Below, in pieces: positions 57,627 through 64,000 of a stretch of 64,000 nt of DNA. Source of the DNA: Puniceicoccus vermicola (lineage in GTDB: Bacteria > Verrucomicrobiota > Verrucomicrobiia > Opitutales > Puniceicoccaceae). Location: contig NZ_JACHVA010000022.1 of assembly GCF_014230055.1 (NCBI RefSeq), positions 1 to 64,000 of the forward strand. Direction: 5' to 3'. How positions within the stretch are numbered: position 1 is the first letter of the stretch; every line of letters starts with the position of its first letter. Made by a program: the position numbers and the translations under genes. The notes below the pieces were generated by a model that did no database searches, was not told the DNA's origin, and saw only the letters and a program-made list of their open reading frames with translations.

Positions 57627-57941
57627 ATGAATGAACTCTTCACAGTCAAAGATCGTTTCAAGATCACAGGAAGAGGCATTGTGTTAATTACTGGAATTTC
57701 AGCTGACGAAGACCCGCCAGCATATACCGGACAGAAAATCATTATCGTTTCACCTGACGGGAAAGAAAAAATTGAAACCGAAATCAGAAGCATCGAGTTC
57801 GTGCTGCTGAAAGACCAAAATGAAGAGTATGTCGTCCCAATCTGCCTACCCGAAGAAATTGAAAAAGAAACGGTTCAGGTCGGTTCTAAAGTATACTTAA
57901 AACCCACAAAGAATATCCCGTCGCACCTGGACAACGCCTAA
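57627..57941 (+). CDS. Small protein resembling translation-factor domain 2 (104 aa)
   Basis: MNELFTVKDRFKITGRGIVL, then PPAYTGQKIIIVSPDGKEK and VQVGSKVYLKP, a beta-barrel pattern like domain 2 of EF-Tu-type factors, here free-standing. Such short versions occur as single-domain proteins of unknown function. Its stop codon TAA is part of GCCTAAC (57936-57942), the exact form of an integron R-box, as often in cassettes. Confidence 0.6.
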   Translation: MNELFTVKDRFKITGRGIVLITGISADEDPPAYTGQKIIIVSPDGKEKIETEIRSIEFVLLKDQNEEYVVPICLPEEIEKETVQVGSKVYLKPTKNIPSHLDNA

Positions 57942-57967
57942 CGGGGTGCCAGAGCTTTAAGTTCGAG
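57936..57967 (+). other. attC-like remnant
   Basis: GCCTAAC directly at the gene stop, then GGGGTGCCAGAGCTTTAA and GTTCGAG. The two outer boxes and the GAGCTTT element resemble an attC with most of the hairpin deleted. Too short to be certain. Confidence 0.3.
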
Positions 57968-58049
57968 AAAGAAAAATGAAGAGCCTCGGATGAGACTCGT
58001 TTTTCCGCGATGAATCCAGCGATCCAAACAGAATACCAGCAAGACGGAA

Positions 58050-58355
58050 GAATCGTTCTCACGGAGGCGCCAAGGTACAGAAGAAAGGGAATTCTCTCCG
58101 GGCTCCGTGTCCTCCGCTCATCGACTACGCTCAGGGTCGTGAGCCTGTCGAACGATGAGAGAATGCCTTTTATGTCCGCCTCACCGCTCTTGTCCCGCGT
58201 AGCTCGCAGAGCGAAGCAGGTTAGCGGCTTCGCGGCTTCGCGTGAGACCTTTTCCTACTCCGTCTCGAACAAGATGCGTATGCAACCCGGGATCAGCCGC
58301 TTGCCTTGTGCTTGATCCACCCGGCTCGGATGCACACCCTCGATCGGCTAAGACA
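58050..58355. repeat. Repeat-rich gap with 77-bp boundary repeat, copy B
   Basis: Between the 57.6-kb gene and the SUMF1-like gene (414 bp). It contains the CTACGCTCAGGGTCGTGAGC repeat (58117-58136 region), a GGTTAGCGG box (58219-58227), and copy B of the 77-bp boundary (58279-58355) ending at ATG 58356. No gene supported. Confidence 0.65.
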
Positions 58356-59348
58356 ATGAAGACTCTCCTTATAGCGGTATTTTCCATTCTTTATATTTGT
58401 GCAGTGCAAGCAGTGTTTGCGGAGCGCTCCAAAGTAATCGACGTGGATCTCGGTGAGGGACGAACGATGAGATTCATTCGAATTTCTCCAAAGAGTATCG
58501 GCATCAACTATCCTGACTACTTCATTTCCGAAACCGAAGTCACGAACGCCCAGTTCAAGGCGTTCCTCGATGCAACGAAGAGGCAGAAGGACGACAGGGA
58601 CGTATTGAAGGCGATCAAGAAACGCAAAGAGAGTGGCGTCTTCTCAACCGGTGATATCCCATACAGCGTTGAAGACGAGAAAACGATTTGGCGTGATGGG
58701 AAGTTTCCAAAGGGTCTAGAGGAACATCCAGTGGCTCTCGTCACCCTCCCTGAAGTGACTGATTTCTGCACATGGCTGTCCGATGCCCAAAAGAGTGAAG
58801 GTCTCTTCCGTTTGCCCTCGTGGAATGAATGGATGATCTCTGCTTACGGACGCAGCAGAGAGTATCCATGGGGCGATGATTGGGACTCGATAAAAGTGCA
58901 CATGTCTTTCGGATTCAAGTGGAATAAATTTCCCACTCGCACAGAACCGGTGAAGGCCCGCCCTCAGGGAAGGTCGCCAGAGGGAATTTACGGGCTGCTC
59001 GGGAATGTATCTGAATACATTCTGACCGGTGATCCCACAAACGAGAGCTACTTTAATCTCGGTTCTCGATCTATGGGAGGAGGATTCAGCGATGGGAAGT
59101 ACACCGAAAAAGGGGAAGGCATAGCTCCGAGACAGGATTACTGGGGCTACAGCCACCACGCGACACCTCGCGAATGCGATCTTGGGTTCCGTGTCGTTTT
59201 AGATCCAACCAACAACGCTGAGCTTCCGAACCGGACGCGGCTGTTTCAACAGAACGACAGGTCTTGGATGATCACGCCTCAAACCGAAAAGACCGAAAAA
59301 GGCGGTGGTGCAAACTCCGAGGCTACGCCTCTCCGTGATACTCCTTAG
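58356..59348 (+). CDS. Secreted SUMF1 (formylglycine-generating enzyme-like) domain protein
   Basis: 330 aa. Signal peptide MKTLLIAVFSILYICAVQAV, then the SUMF1/C-lectin-like fold: FISETEVTNAQFKAFLDAT, LPEVTDFCTWLSDAQ, FRLPSWNEWMISAYG, EYPWGDDWD, GLLGNVSEYI and DLGFRVVLDP. The catalytic Cys pair of true formylglycine-generating enzymes, expected before the final GFR, is absent, so it is not a sulfatase maturase. It is probably a binding domain in the envelope. Confidence 0.8.
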   Translation: MKTLLIAVFSILYICAVQAVFAERSKVIDVDLGEGRTMRFIRISPKSIGINYPDYFISETEVTNAQFKAFLDATKRQKDDRDVLKAIKKRKESGVFSTGDIPYSVEDEKTIWRDGKFPKGLEEHPVALVTLPEVTDFCTWLSDAQKSEGLFRLPSWNEWMISAYGRSREYPWGDDWDSIKVHMSFGFKWNKFPTRTEPVKARPQGRSPEGIYGLLGNVSEYILTGDPTNESYFNLGSRSMGGGFSDGKYTEKGEGIAPRQDYWGYSHHATPRECDLGFRVVLDPTNNAELPNRTRLFQQNDRSWMITPQTEKTEKGGGANSEATPLRDTP

Positions 59349-59365
59349 CGTTCACCCTATATTAA

Positions 59366-59962
59366 ATGCTTTCTACAAAACAAATCCCATCTCCCGATGG
59401 CAAAGCAATAGAAGCATTTGCCTCTCAAGCGGTGTTTGAGGAGTGGATCGCGCGGCAAGATGTCGGGCATGAAGGTATTTGGATTCGATTTTTCAAAAAG
59501 AACAGCGGCGTCGACTCGATCACGTATGCGGAAGCACTCGATATTGCCCTATGTTACGGGTGGATCTACGGCCCCGTACGCAGCGCTGATGATATTTCAT
59601 GGATTCACAAGTTCGTCCCTCGACGCCAGTGCAGCGTGTGGTCACAGATCAATAAGGAACATATTGCTCGTTTAACCCGCGAAGGGCGTATGAAGCCCCA
59701 GGGCACAAAACAGGTAGATGCCGCGAAAGCCGATGGGAGATGGGATGCCGCCTATGCGTCATCATCGACTTTCGAGATGCCCGAATATTTCATGACGGCG
59801 CTGAAACAGTCTCCGAAGGCTTACGATTTCTATATGAAACTGCCGAAGTCGTATCGCTATCACATCTACTATCAGCTTCAGTCAGCCAAAAAGGCGACGA
59901 CGCGGTCCTCCAGAGTCGCGAAATTCCTGGATATGATGGAACGCAAAGAGAAACCAAGATGA
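59366..59962 (+). CDS. YdeI/OmpD-associated family protein (bacteriocin-protection type)
   Basis: 198 aa. FEEWIARQDVGHEGIWIRFF, ALDIALCYGWIYGPVR, SWIHKFVPRRQCSVWSQIN and RMKPQGTKQVDAAKADGRWD are the family hallmarks. Members have been tied to peptide or stress resistance; mechanism unknown. 17 bp after the SUMF1-like gene, same strand. Confidence 0.88.
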   Translation: MLSTKQIPSPDGKAIEAFASQAVFEEWIARQDVGHEGIWIRFFKKNSGVDSITYAEALDIALCYGWIYGPVRSADDISWIHKFVPRRQCSVWSQINKEHIARLTREGRMKPQGTKQVDAAKADGRWDAAYASSSTFEMPEYFMTALKQSPKAYDFYMKLPKSYRYHIYYQLQSAKKATTRSSRVAKFLDMMERKEKPR

Positions 59963-59989
59963 GACAATCCTCTGAAGGAAAGATACGCC

Positions 59990-60117
59990 CAAACAAGGCG
60001 CTGCAGTACCCCCTAGACGCCGATCGACCAACTTTGTACCCCGTCCAACATGCATCGGATCACCCTCAGCCTACGTACGCGAGCTCGGGATTGCTGAGCT
60101 TTGCACTCAGCCAAAGA
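59990..60117 (+). other. attC-like boundary
   Basis: Begins CCCAAACAAGGCGCTGCAG (59989-60007), a sequence much like the 5' end of many cassette attC sites, and ends with GCTGAGCTTTGCACTCAGCC (60094-60113), like the 3' end except that the GTTRRRY box is missing. It lies between two unrelated genes and ends at ATG 60118. Confidence 0.35.
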
Positions 60118-60429
60118 ATGAAGAAGACCATTTTCGCAGTCATATTGATCTTAGGTCTTATCGGCCATGCGTTTTGGCCTGCTGAGTATCAAAAAATAAA
60201 GAGCCCTGACGGTAGATTTGAAGCCACCGCCTATTACCACAGGTATAAAGAATGGCTTCCGCTGTCTCCGGGCCAAGGCGGCGACAAATCCGGCTGGATC
60301 AAAATCGAATCACTCTCAGGAGAGAATTTTGGAGACCTCAAAGTCGATAGGATTTCCAGAATAAATGAAATTGAATGGACGCCAGGAACCGCCGAGATCA
60401 AACTTCTTGGCACCTGGAACCTCGAATAA
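60118..60429 (+). CDS. Hypothetical membrane-anchored protein (103 aa)
   Basis: MKKTIFAVILILGLIGHAFW is a signal peptide or anchor, followed by a beta-rich exported part (KSPDGRFEATAYYHRYKEW, LSGENFGDLKVDRIS). Unrecognised. Start at 60118 because the upstream frame translates the attC-like stretch. The stop TAA lies in AATAACC. Confidence 0.6.
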   Translation: MKKTIFAVILILGLIGHAFWPAEYQKIKSPDGRFEATAYYHRYKEWLPLSPGQGGDKSGWIKIESLSGENFGDLKVDRISRINEIEWTPGTAEIKLLGTWNLE

Positions 60430-61166
60430 CCATCAAGCTAGGACGCTACAAGCTCGGTCCTGCCACAGAGGACGCTCGCCTGGGGCACCCCTTGGCACGA
60501 GAGATCGTGAGCCGCGCTGCCGATACCGAACCGCCTCGCTGTAATCTGACTTTCGACTACACAAATTGCCCGCTTCAAGTCTCCATCCTGAAGAGCTTCG
60601 TCGGTAAATCAGGGAACCTTGTCCTGACGAAACTCACCATCGACAGCGCCGAGACCTAAGACCACCTCATCTGGGCCGACCGCGCAGACGACGGTACGAC
60701 CCTCGACTCTGAGAAGTGCTATAGCCTTTTCTCCATTCCTGCCACGATTGAAGCAGCCAACAATGACCCAGCCGATCTCAGCGAGCTGACCGAATCTGCC
60801 CCCCAATCGATTCTCGCTCAAATTGCCGAGCAGAACGCTAACTACTTCGACGAAGAGATGGACAAACTGGAACGCTGGGCCGACGACCGCAAACGCAGCC
60901 TCGAAATCCAGATCAAAGACCTCGACGTTGAGATCAAGACCCTCAAGACCGTATCCCGCAAGCCGACAAAGCTGGAGGACAAGGCCAAAGCCAAGCGACA
61001 GATCAAGTAACCGGAGCAAAAGCTCACGGATTTCCGCCGTCAACTCTTTGATGCGAAGGACGCCATCGACCAAGACAAGGACGGACTCCTGAGCGAAGTC
61101 GAAGAGCTCCTTAAGCAAACGACCCAGCAAACCACACTCTTCCAGATCAAGTTTACCATTATTTAA
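60430..61166 (+). pseudogene. Remnant of an SNF2-family helicase C-terminus (two in-frame stops)
   Basis: One frame reads RYKLGPATEDARLGHPLARE, LTFDYTN, SFVGKSGNLVLTKLTID, DHLIWADRADDGTTLD, NANYFDEEMDKLERWADDRK, LDVEIKTLK and LFDAKDAIDQDKDGLLSEVE. This is the order and type of segments I know from the C-terminal part of large SNF2/DEAD helicases of defence loci. The frame is broken by TAA at 60657-60659 and TAA at 61008-61010 and ends with TAA at 61164-61166. The helicase motor itself is missing, so the gene is dead. The ORF on the opposite strand is a shadow. Confidence 0.7.
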
Positions 61167-61226
61167 TACCCCGCAAAACCCAAAACAAAACTTGAAATCG
61201 TCAATATTTTGCCGATTATTGATTTT

Positions 61227-62444
61227 ATGATCCATTCACTGGCCATAAATAACTTCTCATCTTTCCACGAATCCACATTTGTGGAGTTTACTTCTGGTCC
61301 AAAGGCAGGAGATCGGAAGATCTTTCTTTCGTCCGTGCTATCGGATGTCTCCATCAACTCAGTTACGGGCGTATTCGGAGCCAATGCCTCGGGCAAAACC
61401 AACCTGCTCAAGGCCATTGCCTTCCTGCGCTACTTCATTCTGGATTCCGCCTCAGAGAAGCCTGACTCCAAGATTCCCGTCGAACCCTTCCATTTTACGG
61501 AAGGCGCGGCAGAACGCCACAAGCCGATATTCTTTCAACTGGAGTTCGAGTATGAGGAAAAGCTTTATCGCTACGAGTTGGAGATTTCTCACCAAAGAGT
61601 GCAATTCGAGGCTCTTTTCCGCAAGGATCAGCGCTTCCGTTATCTCTTTGAGCGTTCGTGGAAGCCAGCGAAGGGCGATTACGAATTCAAGCACCAGGAC
61701 ATCGGCCCGTCCAAACAAGTCGCACAGCGGGAAAACGCTTCCTTCATCGCATCCGCAGTGCTCCAAGAGCATGAATTCGCCAAGTATATCTCAGGCTATT
61801 TCAAGAAGTGCTACGTCAACGTCCACCTTTACGGGCGGATGCCCACACATGACCCAGAGTCAACTAATATCATCAAGGCCACCAACTACTTCTCAAAGCA
61901 TGAGAACTACCTGAACACGGCCATCCGCCACATTGCTTTCGCGGATACGGGCATCAGCGACATTGAGTTGGAGCCCTTCAAATTCATCGACGAAGAAGGC
62001 AAGGAGCAATCCTTGCTCCTACCCATGGCCAAACACCAGGTCGAAGGGCATGACTACAAACGTCCGCTCATGACAGAGTCGCGCGGCACCCAAGCCCTTT
62101 TCGTCCTGCTTCGCTACATCCTGCCCGTATTGGAAACAGGCGGCGTTGCCGTCATCGACGAGTTTGAAACGGGGCTGCACTCCCATGTGGTCAAATACGT
62201 GGTCGAGCTCTTTTACTCCAAGAAGACCAATCCGAAGGGGGCTCAGCTCATTGCCAACTTCCATACGGACTACCTGCTGCAATCGACTCTGGAGAAATAC
62301 CAGATCGTCTTCACCGAGAAGGACCCAGATACCCAGTCCACCGAGGCCTGGCGCTTGGATAAGGTCAAGGGAGTCGCCCGCAACGCCAACAACCACTATG
62401 CCAAATACCACGCAGGCGCGTATGGCGGCATTCCCAACCTCTGA
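61227..62444 (+). CDS. AAA family ATPase, RloA/AbiLi-like defence component
   Basis: 405 aa. N-terminal INNFSSFHESTFVEF and Walker A FGANASGKTNLLKA; C-terminal signature GTQALFVLLRYILPVLETGG and Walker B VAVIDEFETGLHSHVV, with a late His switch in ANFHTDYLL. This is the ABC/OLD-like ATPase type (AAA_15/AAA_21). With the RloB gene 12 bp downstream it matches the AbiL abortive-infection arrangement. ATG at 61227 is preferred to an upstream TTG at 61209. Confidence 0.85.
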   Translation: MIHSLAINNFSSFHESTFVEFTSGPKAGDRKIFLSSVLSDVSINSVTGVFGANASGKTNLLKAIAFLRYFILDSASEKPDSKIPVEPFHFTEGAAERHKPIFFQLEFEYEEKLYRYELEISHQRVQFEALFRKDQRFRYLFERSWKPAKGDYEFKHQDIGPSKQVAQRENASFIASAVLQEHEFAKYISGYFKKCYVNVHLYGRMPTHDPESTNIIKATNYFSKHENYLNTAIRHIAFADTGISDIELEPFKFIDEEGKEQSLLLPMAKHQVEGHDYKRPLMTESRGTQALFVLLRYILPVLETGGVAVIDEFETGLHSHVVKYVVELFYSKKTNPKGAQLIANFHTDYLLQSTLEKYQIVFTEKDPDTQSTEAWRLDKVKGVARNANNHYAKYHAGAYGGIPNL

Positions 62445-62456
62445 TTCGAAGAAACG

Positions 62457-62987
62457 ATGTCACGCAGTAATCCTTTCAATCAGAAGACCCGCCAGATACA
62501 GCACACTACCCTGATCGTAGTTGAGGGCGACACCGAACTCGCCCTCGTCAAATACCTCAGGGCGCTCTGCGGAAGGAATTGCGGCACAAGAGTCTCCCCT
62601 GAAAACGCCCATGGAGGCAGCGGCGATGTCGTGTTGGAGATGGCTATCAAGCTGGGTAAGGATTTCGATGCCCGTGCTTGCATTTATGACATGGACCGCG
62701 CCCCAAAGCTCAAGAAGCACATCCGCAAAGCCAAGCAACTCGGCATCCACGAGATCAAATCCACCCCGTGCATCGAGGCGTTGCTCCTAGAAATCCTCGG
62801 AGAGAAAGTCCCCGCTTCTACCGATGATTGTAAGCGGGCGATGCAACGTATCCTCGGGGAAGACAGCCTTACCGAAATCCCCACCTTTGAGAAGTATTTC
62901 CCGAAGGAGCTGATCGAACGACGCAAGTCAGAGGTCCCCCAACTCGACGTGCTCATGGGGCTGATTAACCGTAATTCAAAAAAGTAG
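62457..62987 (+). CDS. RloB-like protein (AbiLii-type)
   Basis: 176 aa. TTLIVVEGDTELALVKYLRA with Glu in the TOPRIM-like first strand, ARACIYDMDRAPKLKK with the Asp pair, and STPCIEALLLEILGE. This is the RloB family, thought to be a nuclease partner of the ATPase. Intact and cotranscribed with it. Confidence 0.87.
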   Translation: MSRSNPFNQKTRQIQHTTLIVVEGDTELALVKYLRALCGRNCGTRVSPENAHGGSGDVVLEMAIKLGKDFDARACIYDMDRAPKLKKHIRKAKQLGIHEIKSTPCIEALLLEILGEKVPASTDDCKRAMQRILGEDSLTEIPTFEKYFPKELIERRKSEVPQLDVLMGLINRNSKK

Positions 62988-63024
62988 AGCGAATTTTATA
63001 AATAATTAAAACCGAACATTTGAT

Positions 63025-63210
63025 ATGAAGCTCCCGAAACAAGCTGCCGAAAACATCACAAAGGCACTGACATCCGTAAGTCTACTAGAGGAAGCTACCG
63101 CAAAGGAAGTAGTCGATGCCCTGGATGGCCAAAAATCAGTGAATTGGAACATCATTCTGACCAAACAATTTAAGGCCGAGAAAGGAGATCAAGATGAAGT
63201 TGAGTCTTAA
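63025..63210 (+). CDS. Small protein preceding an SMC-like ATPase (61 aa)
   Basis: MKLPKQAAENITKALTSVSL..., mostly helical, ending KAEKGDQDEVES. Its 3' end overlaps the ATPase gene by 17 bp in another frame and contains that gene's ribosome site AAAGGAG. Such coupling argues that it is real and is made with the ATPase. No homologue recalled. Confidence 0.6.
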   Translation: MKLPKQAAENITKALTSVSLLEEATAKEVVDALDGQKSVNWNIILTKQFKAEKGDQDEVES

Positions 63211-64000
63211 AGCATTCCGCGGGGTCAACGACTCGTTTGAGGTTAAGTTCGATACAAATCAAAACCTCACAGTCCTTTACGGTGAAAATGGGAGTGGCAA
63301 AACTACGATATCTGATGCCTTGGAATTTGTAGTCGATGGCAAAGCTGGGTCCCTGGAAGACAAATCTTTGGATGGAAAGGCGCGACTGCCCCAGTTAGTC
63401 AATGCTCAAAGAAAGAAGGCTGACCTTTCTGTGTCTTTGGAAATTCATAACAAAACGCGCTCTGCAACACTACCAGCCTCTAAGGTAGTTCATAGCGGAG
63501 AACTGGATCAGCAATTTAAGGTTCTTAGTAGAAAGAATATTACAAGACTGATCGAGGAGGAGCCAGCAAAGCGCTTCAGTAGAATTCAAGACTTCGTTTC
63601 CATCCCTGTCCTTGAGCGTGAAGAAAAGGCTCTCAATGCTCTTCTTCTCGCCGAAAAGAAAATTTTCGACAGTCAATCCAGGCTCGTCGAGCAAGCACAT
63701 GAAATACTTGAAGAGTTATTCACCGAGCATGCCGACAAAACCAAGTATGGTGACCGACAAAAGGACTGGAAAGAAGACATCCTCAGCGAGAGCGAGGAGA
63801 CAATCACGGAACACCTCAATCTCCTTCAGGAACTCCACCAACAAGTCAAGCGTCTACGTGCTGACTTCACGCCTCTAGGCGGAAGCTACCCTGCCGTAAA
63901 AATGGCTCAGAGAACCTTTGATAATGAGACTAAAGCCCTCACCAAACTAATAGCAGATCACAGTGGGGACTTGGCCAAGGCTTTCAAAACCCTTAAACAT
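63194..64000 (+). CDS. SMC/RecF-like AAA ATPase, 5' part (runs off the window)
   Basis: 269 codons without stop to the window end. MKLSLKAFRGVNDSFEVKFD, Walker A LYGENGSGKTTISDALEF at about 27-44, then long coiled-coil-like stretches (EREEKALNALLLAEKKIFDS, ETITEHLNLLQELHQQVKRL). The N-terminal half of an SMC/RecN/RecF-like or Lamassu/ABC-3C-like ATPase; the C-terminal Walker B part is outside. AAAGGAG lies 8 bp before the ATG. It follows a small gene and the AbiL-like pair, so probably a second defence system. Confidence 0.8.
   Translation, partial: MKLSLKAFRGVNDSFEVKFDTNQNLTVLYGENGSGKTTISDALEFVVDGKAGSLEDKSLDGKARLPQLVNAQRKKADLSVSLEIHNKTRSATLPASKVVHSGELDQQFKVLSRKNITRLIEEEPAKRFSRIQDFVSIPVLEREEKALNALLLAEKKIFDSQSRLVEQAHEILEELFTEHADKTKYGDRQKDWKEDILSESEETITEHLNLLQELHQQVKRLRADFTPLGGSYPAVKMAQRTFDNETKALTKLIADHSGDLAKAFKTLKH

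Noticed and set aside
58356-59348. Sulfatase maturase (formylglycine-generating enzyme)
   Set aside because: No active-site Cys pair, and it has a signal peptide while the sulfatases look cytoplasmic.
60609-61235. 208-aa Leu-rich frame on the - strand
   Set aside because: Antisense of the helicase remnant; the + frame carries recognisable protein segments despite two stops.

Overview
The window looks like the chromosome of a nitrogen-fixing member of the Verrucomicrobiota, probably Opitutae-like. This is inferred from gene content: two Cys-type sulfatases, a PEP-CTERM protein, an ExbB/ExbD/ExbD/VWA operon with giant TPR proteins, DUF5069, ThuA, a GH3 glucosidase, and nif genes of the group found in anaerobes (long NifD, short NifK). 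No rRNA or tRNA gene was recognised, so the taxonomy stays open.

Layout. 1-3.7 kb is a chromosomal integron: an integron integrase (intI) on the + strand and, on the 5' side of intI, five small cassette genes on the - strand separated by attC-like inverted repeats. 4.2-6.7 kb holds an acetyl-xylan-esterase-like enzyme and a LamG-like protein. 6.8-13.7 kb is one leftward operon (TPR, TPR, ExbB, ExbD, ExbD, TonB-like VWA protein). 14.3-18.7 kb holds a sulfatase, a PEP-CTERM protein, an AraC regulator and a small unknown. 19-33.7 kb is a leftward nif cluster, nifH-nifD-nifK-ferritin-nifE-nifN-nifB-2Fe2S ferredoxin-nifV-flavodoxin-nifJ, with a divergent NifA-type sigma-54 activator at 34.1-35.7 kb. 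The flavodoxin and pyruvate oxidoreductase can deliver pyruvate electrons to NifH. The 415-bp gap between nifH and nifA carries a sigma-54-like promoter and a perfect 9+9 palindrome that may be the enhancer. 36-52.9 kb is general metabolism and repair: ThuA, macrodomain, second sulfatase, L,D-transpeptidase, alpha/beta hydrolase, ArsR regulator with old-yellow enzyme, Ada, serine hydrolase and GH3.

53-64 kb is accessory DNA: a HigB/HigA-like toxin-antitoxin pair, a DUF1254/DUF1214 protein, a run of small same-strand genes with repeated boundaries and attC-like remnants (56.8-60.4 kb), a decayed SNF2-helicase C-terminus (60.4-61.2 kb), an AAA ATPase plus RloB pair resembling AbiL, and at the right edge a 61-aa protein overlapping the start of an SMC/RecF-like ATPase that runs out of the window.

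The gaps between genes are unusually rich in palindromic repeats. Several families keep their stems through paired base changes from copy to copy, and two form tandem arrays of about 100-bp units.
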